A stretch of DNA of 57,377 nt from Actinomycetes bacterium (GTDB lineage: Bacteria; Actinomycetota; Thermoleophilia; Gaiellales; Gaiellaceae). Location of the stretch: assembly GCA_025358355.1 (NCBI GenBank), contig JANYJX010000088.1, forward strand, positions 1-57,377, in the 5' to 3' direction. Numbering within the stretch: the first letter of the stretch is position 1; each line of letters opens with the position of its first letter. Positions 26,051-33,424 of the stretch are shown piece by piece. The position numbers and the translations under genes were made by a program. A model generated the notes under the pieces. It ran no database searches and had not been told where the DNA came from. It saw only the letters and a program-made list of their open reading frames with translations.

Positions 26051-27442
26051 ATGGAATGTGATGTCGTCGTCCTCGGGGGCGGCCCCGGTGGGTATACGGC
26101 GGCGATTCGCGCCGCGCAGCTCGGAGCGAAGGTCATCTGCGTCGAGCAGGAGCCAGAGCTCGGCGGAACCTGTCTCCGCGTCGGATGCATTCCGACCAAA
26201 GCCTGGGTGCAGACCGCGCACGCGCTGCACGACGCGCGCGACACATTCACGAAGCTCGGCGTCGTCGTCTCGGCGCTGACCCTCGATTTCCCGGCCGCGA
26301 ACGAGTGGAAAGACGGCGTCGTCAAGCAGATGACCGGCGGCGTCGCGCAACTCTTCAAGGCCAACGGCGTCGAGTGGGTCAAGGGTCGCGGCCAGTTCAC
26401 CGGCCCGAACACGCTTGCAGTCGAGGGCGCGGAGGAGATCACGTTCAAAAGCGCGATCGTCGCAACCGGCTCGTTCCCCGTGCGGCCGCCGATCCCGGGG
26501 CTCGACTCTCCTCGCTGCGTCGATTCGACTGGCTTGCTCGCTCAGACAGAGGTTCCGCGCCGGCTCGTCGTGCTTGGCGGAGGGATCATCGGCAGCGAGT
26601 TCGCCTCGATCTTCAACCGCTTCGGCTCCGAGGTGACGGTGATCGAGATGCTGCCGACGCTGATTCCGCAGGAGGACGTCGACGCCGCGAAGGAGCTTGC
26701 GAAAGCGCTCGGCAAGCGGGGCGTGGCGCTCCACCTCGGCAAGCAGTGCACGGGCGTCGAGGACACGGGTTCCGGGCTGGTCGTTCACTTCGGGGACGGC
26801 GAGTCGGTCGAGGCGGACCTGATGCTCGTCGCGGTCGGCCGCGCGGCGCTCGTGGATCGGATCGGTCTCGAAGCTGCCGGGGTCCAGTTCGAGCGCAAGG
26901 GGATCACGACCGACGACCACCGGCGCACCAGCACGGCCCACATTTACGCGGTCGGCGACTGCGCCGGCCACTGGCAGCTCGCACACACGGCCTTCCGCGA
27001 GGGCGAGGTCGCGGCCGAGAACGCGTGCGGCCACGAGGCGACGATCGGCAGCCCAGCCGTGCCCCGCCCGATCTACACCGCCCCCGAGATCGCCGGCGTC
27101 GGTCTCACCGAAGCTCAGGCGAAGGAGCTACACGGCGAGGAGAACATCGCCGTCGGTCGCGCCCCCTGGGCCGCGATTGCGCGAGCCGTGATGTCCGGCG
27201 ACACGACCGGCTGGGTCAAGACGATCCACGAGACGACCTACGGTGAGCTGCTCGGGATCGTGATCGTCGGCCCGCACGCCACCGACCTGATCGCCACGGG
27301 CGTCGTCGCCCTCGACGCCGAATCGACGATCGAGACGATCGCCGATGGCATCGCCCCGCATCCGACCTACTCCGAAGCGATCAAGGAAGCTGGGCTCGTT
27401 GCACTCGGCCGCGCAATCCACCTGCCGCCGAAACGTCGCTAG
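26051..27442 (+). CDS. lpdA: Dihydrolipoyl dehydrogenase (E3)
   Basis: 463 residues. FAD-binding GGGPGGYTAAIRAAQLGAK, then the redox disulfide GGTCLRVGCIPTK near residues 40-52, the NAD-binding GGGIIGSEFASIFNRFGSEV, the second FAD contact AVGDCAG, and the C-terminal dimer-interface domain with HPTYSEA supplying the active-site His-Glu. It reoxidises the lipoyl groups of E2 and reduces NAD. It lies about 1 kb after E2, separated by an acetyltransferase and a pseudogene. Confidence 0.96.
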   Translation: MECDVVVLGGGPGGYTAAIRAAQLGAKVICVEQEPELGGTCLRVGCIPTKAWVQTAHALHDARDTFTKLGVVVSALTLDFPAANEWKDGVVKQMTGGVAQLFKANGVEWVKGRGQFTGPNTLAVEGAEEITFKSAIVATGSFPVRPPIPGLDSPRCVDSTGLLAQTEVPRRLVVLGGGIIGSEFASIFNRFGSEVTVIEMLPTLIPQEDVDAAKELAKALGKRGVALHLGKQCTGVEDTGSGLVVHFGDGESVEADLMLVAVGRAALVDRIGLEAAGVQFERKGITTDDHRRTSTAHIYAVGDCAGHWQLAHTAFREGEVAAENACGHEATIGSPAVPRPIYTAPEIAGVGLTEAQAKELHGEENIAVGRAPWAAIARAVMSGDTTGWVKTIHETTYGELLGIVIVGPHATDLIATGVVALDAESTIETIADGIAPHPTYSEAIKEAGLVALGRAIHLPPKRR

Positions 27443-27593
27443 CGTCGCTGACCCTAAAACGTGAGACCGGGGAGTCTTGGTCTTAGGGGGCCTGTCGGCA
27501 GCCGCGGCTCTCGGCTGCGCTGGAGCAAGCGGATCGTGCGGTGGACGCGGCGAAACGCGAACGCGCAAATCGAGTCCAGTAGTCTCCGAAGCA

Positions 27594-27782
27594 ATGGGGA
27601 ATCTGGATCGTCGCTACGCGCTCGTTGGCTGGTTCGTCTGGAAGCGCGCCAAGCGTCGGCTGCTCGGCGGTAAGCGAAAGAAGGTCGGCCGCGGCAGGAA
27701 GTTCCTGCGCTGGCTTGGGGCGATCGTCGTTGTCGCAGGTCTCGCGGCGCTCTGGGCGAAACGCGCTGGCACACAGTCTTGA
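27594..27782 (+). CDS. Small basic membrane protein
   Basis: 62 residues: MGNLDRRYALVGWFVWKRAK, a cluster of Lys/Arg (RRLLGGKRKKVGRGRK), then one hydrophobic helix (LGAIVVVAGLAALWA). The composition suggests a single-pass protein with a strongly basic cytoplasmic face. Its TGA overlaps the TTG start of the aminotransferase (TTGA), which argues that it is translated. No family recognised. The 150 bp upstream hold nothing else I can name. Confidence 0.6.
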   Translation: MGNLDRRYALVGWFVWKRAKRRLLGGKRKKVGRGRKFLRWLGAIVVVAGLAALWAKRAGTQS

Positions 27783-28864
27783 CGCCGGCCGACACGCGAC
27801 TCGTACGAGCGTCGCTCGATCAGATCCCGCCCGGTGATCCGGCGCCGCCGTACGCGCCAGGTGTTGCGTCGCTTGGGCTGAACGAAGGGTTGAGCGGCCC
27901 GTTCCCATCGGCGCTGGCTGCGCTCGAGCGTGTTCTGCCGGAGCTCGGGCGGTATCCGAACCGCGGCTCGTACGAGCTTGTCGCTGCGCTCGCCGCGCGT
28001 CACGGCGTTGAGCCGACGCAGGTACTCGTCGCCGCCGGCGCCGACGCGGTGATCGGCTACGTCTGCCAGGCCGTGCTCGAGCCGGGCGACGAGATCGTGA
28101 CCGCGTGGCCGTCGTTCCCGAGCTTCCTGCGCGATCCGCAGAAGCGTGACGCCGTGCCGGTGACCGTGCCGCTCGCGAACAACCATGTCGACCTTGCCAC
28201 GATGCGAGCCGCCGTCACGCCTCGCACACGCTTGGTGTTCCTCGCGACGCCGAACAACCCGACCGGGCTGGCGGCGCCGCGCGACGAGGTGATCGCCTTC
28301 GTGCGCGACCTGCCGCAGCACGTGTTGCCCGTGATCGATGAGGCCTACTACGACTATCTCGCTCCCTTCGATCGGCTTGATTCGATCGACGATCTCGTGC
28401 GAGCTGGCCAGAACGTGCTCGTGTTGCGCACGTTCTCGAAGCTCTACGGGTTGGCCGGGCTTCGCATTGGTTACGGCGTCGGTCCTGCGGAGGTGGTCGC
28501 AGCGATGAGGAAGGTTCAGCGCGGCTACGACGTGAGTGCGCCCGCGCAGATGGCGGCGATCGCGAGCCTCGACGACTCTGCCGAGGTTGAGCGTCGGCGT
28601 GCTGCAAACAGCGACGCGATTGCCGCGCTCACAGCCATGCTTCGAGCACGCGGGCTCGAGCCGCTCCAAGGCAGCGTGACCAACTTCGTGCTCGTCGAGG
28701 TCGGAGCGGATGCCGACGAGCTCGCCGCCGCGCTGCTGCGCGAAGGTGTCGCGGTTCAGTCCGGGACGCCGTTTGGCGCGCCCACCGCACTGCGCATCGG
28801 CGCCGGCTCGAGCTCGGATCTCGCGCTGCTCGATGCGGCGCTAGCGTCCCTCGCAACCAGCTAG
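27779..28864 (+). CDS. PLP-dependent aminotransferase, histidinol-phosphate type
   Basis: 361 residues from TTG 27779, overlapping the preceding stop. Class I/II fold: YPNRGSYELVAALAARHGVE, the substrate-binding FLATPNNPTGLAAPR, the PLP-phosphate-contact VIDEAYYDY, and the lysine that forms the Schiff base in RTFSKLYGLAGLRIGYG. The sequence is closest in style to HisC-type histidinol-phosphate or aromatic aminotransferases. There are no other his genes nearby, so the substrate is uncertain. Confidence 0.88.
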   Translation: MTPADTRLVRASLDQIPPGDPAPPYAPGVASLGLNEGLSGPFPSALAALERVLPELGRYPNRGSYELVAALAARHGVEPTQVLVAAGADAVIGYVCQAVLEPGDEIVTAWPSFPSFLRDPQKRDAVPVTVPLANNHVDLATMRAAVTPRTRLVFLATPNNPTGLAAPRDEVIAFVRDLPQHVLPVIDEAYYDYLAPFDRLDSIDDLVRAGQNVLVLRTFSKLYGLAGLRIGYGVGPAEVVAAMRKVQRGYDVSAPAQMAAIASLDDSAEVERRRAANSDAIAALTAMLRARGLEPLQGSVTNFVLVEVGADADELAAALLREGVAVQSGTPFGAPTALRIGAGSSSDLALLDAALASLATS

Positions 28865-28893
28865 CAGAGCCGGGACCTCCGGTATCCTGGCCC

Positions 28894-28914
28894 GACGGGC
28901 GCTCGGCGCCCGTC
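28894..28914 (+). promoter_or_regulatory. Hairpin in the 5' region of the LCP gene
   Basis: GACGGGCGC (28894-28902), loop TCG, GCGCCCGTC (28906-28914): a perfect 9-bp stem ending five bases before the ATG at 28920. A TATCCT box at 28883-28888 would start the RNA at about the foot of the stem, so the transcript would begin with this hairpin and have no free Shine-Dalgarno. It could protect the 5' end or reduce translation. Alternatively it is an operator. Confidence 0.5.
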
Positions 28915-28919
28915 CTTGT

Positions 28920-30908
28920 ATGCGCACAACGCTGAAGAGTCGACTCGGTCGCGGTGCCGATGCAAGCGGCAACGAGACCGGCAACGAGAGTGGCAGTGGC
29001 GGAGCTCCGCTCGTTCAGCCGTCCCCGGTCACGATCTATCGCCAGCCCGAGCCGCCGGCCCCGCGCCGCGGCTCACTGGCGCTAAAGATCCTCGGCTGGG
29101 CCGCGATCGTGCTCGTGACGTGCGTCGCCGGGATCAGCGGCGGCTACTACCTGTACCTCCACGAGAAGGTCGGGTCGGTGAACGCGAAGTCGTTCGAGGT
29201 GAAGAAGGCCGCGCGAAGCCTGCACGTCCCGGTGGCCGGGCAGCCCGCGACGGCGATCGTGATCGGCTACGACCACCGTGTCAGCGACGGGAAAGGCGCA
29301 CCGTCGCGCTCGGACACGATCATGCTGATCCGCGCCGACCCGCGCTCGAACACGATCTCGCTGCTCTCGTTCCCCCGTGACATGCGGGTCGCCATTCACT
29401 GCCCGGGCAAGCTCTCGTTCCCGGCGAAGATCAACGCCGCGTACGCCTACTGCGGCCCGTCGGGCACGCTCGCGACCGTCAAGGCGCTCACGGGTCTCGA
29501 CATCAATTACTTGATCACCGTCAACTTCCGCGGGTTCATGCAGATCGTTGACAAGCTCGGTGGCGTCTACGTCGATATCGACCGCCGTTACCTGAACACG
29601 CACAGTGGCCCGAGCGGGTACGCGACGATCGACCTCCAGCCTGGCTACCAGCTGCTCAGCGGCGGCAACGCGCTCGACTTCGTCCGTTTCCGCCATACCG
29701 ACTCCGACTTCGCGCGCGTCGCCCGGCAGCAGCTGTTCGTGAAGGCGTTGAAGGATCGCGTCGGTTCGTCGATCTCGCTCAGTTTCCTCGCGGTGAAGAT
29801 GCCGCAGGTGGTTAACGCGATCACGAAGAACACCGAGGTGGCGCAGGGCGGTGGCAGGAAGATCACGCCGAAGACCGTGCTCTCGTACGCGTTCTTCGCC
29901 TACGGGTTGAAGCCTGGTCATGTCTTCCAGTCGAAGATCGAGGGCCTCGAAGGCTCATCTGATCTGACGACGACGCAGGCGAATGTCGATACTGCGGTGC
30001 AGCAGTTCATCCACCCGGATGTCCAATCGCCGAACAAGGCGACGGCCGTTGCGCTCGGCGAGAAGCCGAAGGAAAAGGCGCCACCCGCGAACCAGACGAC
30101 GATCACGGTCCTCAACGGGAACGGGGTCGCCGGCTCCGCCACAACTGCCGGCGCGCTCCTGAACCACCGCGGCTATCCGATCCTGACGCCGCCCGGTGCC
30201 GTTGCCGCGAATGCTCCGGCGATCGGCGCGACGAAGCAGTTCGGCTTCTTCCGTTCGAAGGTCTACTTCGACCCGAGTCAGCGTGGCGCGCGCCCGGCGG
30301 CCCGGCAGGTCGCGAACCTGTTTGGCTCGGCTGACATTGCGCCCGCGCCGCCGGCCATCAAGCAACTGAGTAGCGGCGCGATGCTCGTGGTCGTCGTCGG
30401 CCAGACGTTCCACAGCACGCTTGCGCAAGCGCCGATCGACCAGACGCCGCAGCGCCAACCGGCGGTCGTGCTCCCGGGCACCGGTGGGTCGATTGATCTG
30501 CTGCGGCCGCTCCAGAGGAAGGTGCCGTTCCGTTTGATGGCGCCGACGGTCGTCGAGAGCTCGTCGTTCGTCGATCACGAGCGCCCCGCGCGCCTGTACT
30601 GGATCAATGGACGCGGGCACGACAAGGCGGTGCGGCTCGTCTTCCGGCTCGGCGGTGGCAACCGGTACTGGGGCATCGAGGAGACGAGCTGGAACAACGC
30701 GCCGATCCTTGGCGACCGGAACTTCCATCGCGTGCTCAACGGCCGCCATTTCGACCTTTACTACAGCGGCCCCCACCTGCACATGGTGGTGCTGCGCCGC
30801 GGCCCAGCCAGCTACTGGGTCGTGAACACGTTGCTCGACGAGCTGTCGAACGAGACGATGCTCGCGATCGCGAAGGGCCTGCGTCCCGTCAACCACATCA
30901 AGCAGTAG
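28920..30908 (+). CDS. LytR-CpsA-Psr (LCP) family glycopolymer transferase with C-terminal extension
   Basis: 662 residues. Cytoplasmic tail of about 55 residues, one transmembrane helix (ILGWAAIVLVTCVAGISGGY), then the LCP domain at about 110-290: RSDTIMLIRADPRSNTISLL, SFPRDMRV, and GYQLLSGGNALDFVRFRHTD, with the arginines that bind polyprenyl phosphate. A LytR_C domain follows (TTITVLNGNGVAGSATTAGA, about 398-505). The last 150 residues (from about LMAPTVVESSSF; RLYWINGRGHDKAVRLVFRL) form an additional domain. LCP enzymes attach glycopolymers to peptidoglycan outside the membrane. It heads the polysaccharide gene run. Confidence 0.92.
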   Translation: MRTTLKSRLGRGADASGNETGNESGSGGAPLVQPSPVTIYRQPEPPAPRRGSLALKILGWAAIVLVTCVAGISGGYYLYLHEKVGSVNAKSFEVKKAARSLHVPVAGQPATAIVIGYDHRVSDGKGAPSRSDTIMLIRADPRSNTISLLSFPRDMRVAIHCPGKLSFPAKINAAYAYCGPSGTLATVKALTGLDINYLITVNFRGFMQIVDKLGGVYVDIDRRYLNTHSGPSGYATIDLQPGYQLLSGGNALDFVRFRHTDSDFARVARQQLFVKALKDRVGSSISLSFLAVKMPQVVNAITKNTEVAQGGGRKITPKTVLSYAFFAYGLKPGHVFQSKIEGLEGSSDLTTTQANVDTAVQQFIHPDVQSPNKATAVALGEKPKEKAPPANQTTITVLNGNGVAGSATTAGALLNHRGYPILTPPGAVAANAPAIGATKQFGFFRSKVYFDPSQRGARPAARQVANLFGSADIAPAPPAIKQLSSGAMLVVVVGQTFHSTLAQAPIDQTPQRQPAVVLPGTGGSIDLLRPLQRKVPFRLMAPTVVESSSFVDHERPARLYWINGRGHDKAVRLVFRLGGGNRYWGIEETSWNNAPILGDRNFHRVLNGRHFDLYYSGPHLHMVVLRRGPASYWVVNTLLDELSNETMLAIAKGLRPVNHIKQ

Positions 30909-30920
30909 GTTTCGCCACCG

Positions 30921-32210
30921 ATGTCCAAGATCGCCGTATTCGGGGCCGGCTATGTCGGCCTGGTGACCGGGGCGGCGTTCGCCGACCTGGGGCACGAGGT
31001 CGTCATCCGCGATGTGCTGCCCGAGCGGATCGAAGCGCTACGCGCGGGCCGCGTGCCCATCCACGAGCCGGGCCTCGACGAGCTGCTCGCGCGAGCCGGC
31101 GACCGGTTGCGTTTCACGACCGATGTCGCTGAGGCAATCGACGGCGCCGAGTTCCTCTACGTCGCGGTTGGCACGCCGCCGACCTACTCCGGTGACGCCG
31201 ATCTGTCGGCTGTCTGGACTGTCGTCGATGAGCTGCCCGCCGACACCGGCAACGCCGTCGTCGTGATGAAGAGCACGGTCCCGGTGGGCACCGGAGCGAA
31301 GGTACGCAAGCGCCTCGACGGCCGTGGTCTCACCCATGTTGGCTACGCGTCGAACCCGGAGTTCACGGCGGAAGGCACTGCGGTGCGCGACTTCATGCGA
31401 CCCGACCGGATCGTGATCGGCGCGTTCCGCGATGCCGATGCGGATGCCGTCGCCGAGCTGCACAGCGGGATCGACGCGCCGATCGTTCGCTCCGACGTCG
31501 CCTCCGCCGAGATGATCAAGCTCGCGGCGAATGCAGCGCTGATGACGCGGATCTCGTTCATCAACGAGATCGCCAATGTGTGTGAAGCGACGGGCGCGGA
31601 TGTCGTCAAAGTGGCCGAGGGCGTGGGTCTCGATCAGCGGATTGGCAAGAGCTTCCTGCGCGCTGGGATCGGCTACGGCGGCTCGTGCTTCCCGAAAGAC
31701 TCGCTCGCGCTGAAACAGCTGGCGGCAAACTCCGGTTACCACTTCCAGCTGCTGAATGCCGTGATCGAGGTGAACGAGCTGCAGAAGCGCCGCGTGATCG
31801 CGAAGCTCCAGCGCCATCTCGGCTCGCTCAGCGGGAAGACGGTTGCGCTGCTCGGCCTCGCGTTCAAGGCGCACACCGACGACATGCGCGAAGCCCCGTC
31901 GATCGTCCTCGCGGGACGCCTGCTCTCGGAAGGCGCGTCGGTGCGCGCGTGGGATCCCGTCGCGGATGGCAGCGGGCTTGCCGGCGTCGAGATCGCCGCG
32001 ACACCCGAGGCGGCGCTGGCCGGAGCGGATGCAGCTGTCGTCGTCACCGAGTGGCCGCAGATTGCACAGATCGACTGGCCCACCGTGGCGTCGTCGATGC
32101 GGAACACGCTGCTCGTCGACGGTCGCAACATGCTCGATCCGGAGACGCTGCGCGCGGCCGGCTTCACGTACGAAGGCATCGGCCGTGCCGCCGCCGAACC
32201 TTCCTCCTGA
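30921..32210 (+). CDS. ugd: UDP-glucose 6-dehydrogenase
   Basis: 429 residues. N-terminal NAD-binding fold AVFGAGYVGLVTGAAFADLG, the PIHEPGLDELL segment, the central domain with the catalytic cysteine in GIGYGGSCFPKDSLALKQLA, and a C-terminal UDP-binding domain (GLAFKAHTDDMREAPS). It oxidises UDP-glucose to UDP-glucuronate, a precursor of acidic polysaccharides; GDP-mannose dehydrogenase is a less likely alternative. Twelve bases after the LCP gene; its TGA overlaps the next ATG (TGATG). Confidence 0.93.
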   Translation: MSKIAVFGAGYVGLVTGAAFADLGHEVVIRDVLPERIEALRAGRVPIHEPGLDELLARAGDRLRFTTDVAEAIDGAEFLYVAVGTPPTYSGDADLSAVWTVVDELPADTGNAVVVMKSTVPVGTGAKVRKRLDGRGLTHVGYASNPEFTAEGTAVRDFMRPDRIVIGAFRDADADAVAELHSGIDAPIVRSDVASAEMIKLAANAALMTRISFINEIANVCEATGADVVKVAEGVGLDQRIGKSFLRAGIGYGGSCFPKDSLALKQLAANSGYHFQLLNAVIEVNELQKRRVIAKLQRHLGSLSGKTVALLGLAFKAHTDDMREAPSIVLAGRLLSEGASVRAWDPVADGSGLAGVEIAATPEAALAGADAAVVVTEWPQIAQIDWPTVASSMRNTLLVDGRNMLDPETLRAAGFTYEGIGRAAAEPSS

Positions 32211-32905
32211 TGGAGGCGATCATCCTCGCGGGTGGCAAGGCCGAGCGGCTCGGTGACGCTGGGCAGGGCAAGCCGAAGGCGCTCGTCCCGGTCGCGGGCA
32301 AGCCGCTCGCCGCGTACCAGGTGGGCCGCCTTCAGAGCGTCGGTGTCGACCGTGTGATCGTCAGCTGCGCCGCTGGGCAGGAGAAGCTTTTCCGCAGCGA
32401 GCTGGCCGGCCTCGGCGTCGAGATCGTCGCCGCAGGTGAGCCCGAGCGGCTTGGCCGCGGCGGCGGCATCCGGTTCGCAGCGGAGCAGCGAGTCGAGCAC
32501 GGCGATGTGTTTGCGCTCAACGGCGACGAGCTGATCGATGTCGATCTCGCCGGCCTGCTGGCGCGCCACCGCGAGACCGGCGCCGCCGCGACGATTGTCG
32601 TCGCGCAGCCTTCGTCGCCGTTCGGTGTCGTCGCGGTGGCCGACAACGACGTCGTCACCGGCTTCAGCGAGGGCGGGCGGGTCCCGTATTGGGTCAACTG
32701 CGGCGTCTACGTCCTCGGCCCGGAAGCCCTGGCCCGTTTCCCGGAGCGCGGCGACCACGAGTCGTCGATCTTCCCGGAGCTCGCGATCGAGGGGAAGCTA
32801 CGCGCATTCCGCCACCACGGCATGTGGCTCACCGTGAACACCCCGAAGGACTTGCGAAAGGCGGAGGATCATGTCGCGAACCATCCGGAATGGCTCGGGA
32901 AATGA
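32210..32905 (+). CDS. Sugar nucleotidyltransferase
   Basis: 231 residues. The signature IILAGGKAERLGDAGQGKPK is the nucleotide-binding loop of sugar-1-phosphate nucleotidyltransferases, followed by ALVPVAGKPLAAYQV, the metal-binding ALNGDELIDVD, and the PYWVNCGVYVLGPEAL segment. It lacks a C-terminal hexapeptide domain, so it is a single-domain enzyme of the mannose-1-phosphate guanylyltransferase/RmlA class. It overlaps both neighbours, and the cupin that follows suggests mannose chemistry. Confidence 0.88.
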   Translation: MEAIILAGGKAERLGDAGQGKPKALVPVAGKPLAAYQVGRLQSVGVDRVIVSCAAGQEKLFRSELAGLGVEIVAAGEPERLGRGGGIRFAAEQRVEHGDVFALNGDELIDVDLAGLLARHRETGAAATIVVAQPSSPFGVVAVADNDVVTGFSEGGRVPYWVNCGVYVLGPEALARFPERGDHESSIFPELAIEGKLRAFRHHGMWLTVNTPKDLRKAEDHVANHPEWLGK

Positions 32906-33291
32906 CCGCTAAGAGCCCATTTTCGTTCGACGCCCGCCGCGTCGACAAGCCGTGGGGTTACGAGCTGATCTGGGCCGATACCGAGCGCTACGTCGGCAAG
33001 CTCCTGTGCGTGCGTGCGGGCCAGGCTCTCAGCCTGCAGTACCACGAGCGGAAGGACGAAGCCTGGCTCGTCCAGAGCGGGCGAGCGTCGCTCGAGCTCG
33101 GCACCTTCGGCGACGACAGCTCGATGCACACGGTCGAGATCACCGAAGGTGACGCGTTCCGCTGCCGGCCGCTGACGGTGCATCGGATCACGGCGATCGA
33201 GGACACGATGATCCTCGAGGTCTCGACGCCCGATCTCGACGATATCGTCCGTCTCGAAGACCGCTACGGCCGGCCCGAGCGCGACCTCTAG
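32902..33291 (+). CDS. Cupin, mannose-6-phosphate isomerase-like
   Basis: 129 residues from ATG 32902 (ATGA overlap with the previous gene). It starts with the PMI-type pattern KPWGYELIWADTERYVGKLL and contains a single cupin with LQYHERKDEAWLVQSGRASL and CRPLTVHRITA. It resembles the C-terminal domain of bifunctional mannose-1-phosphate guanylyltransferase/phosphomannose isomerase. Here the two activities would be on separate, translationally coupled genes. Isomerase activity is likely but not certain. Confidence 0.82.
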   Translation: MTAKSPFSFDARRVDKPWGYELIWADTERYVGKLLCVRAGQALSLQYHERKDEAWLVQSGRASLELGTFGDDSSMHTVEITEGDAFRCRPLTVHRITAIEDTMILEVSTPDLDDIVRLEDRYGRPERDL

Positions 33292-33292
33292 C

Positions 33293-33366
33293 GAACCTCC
33301 AACGGGATGATCGCGCATTGGCTGGGCGTGATGGTCAGGCCCGCCGGCTCATCCTGTTGGAGGTTC
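33293..33366 (+). repeat. 18-bp inverted repeat with nested stem between the cupin and GGDEF-EAL genes
   Basis: The arms 33293-33310 and 33349-33366 are complementary at 17 of 18 positions (GAACCTCCAAC ... GTTGGAGGTTC). The 38-base interior can form a second stem, GGC-U-GGGC with GCCC-GCC, closing a short loop. It starts one base after the cupin TAG. No T-run follows, so it is not a standard terminator. It fits no riboswitch consensus known to me, including the c-di-GMP types. The RNA would end about 45 bases before the TAGCGT box of the next gene. Confidence 0.65.
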
Positions 33367-33424
33367 TACCTCCCACCGCGTTTTCCTCAATGCAGGTGCC
33401 GTTTTTGTCGATAGCGTCGCCGAG

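Noticed and set aside
27443-27593. Possible tRNA in the gap after lpdA
   Set aside because: No T-loop of the form GTTCGANTC and no seven-base acceptor pairing could be found on either strand.
33293-33424. c-di-GMP riboswitch before the GGDEF-EAL gene
   Set aside because: Neither the type I nor type II consensus elements are visible; only the inverted repeat is supported.
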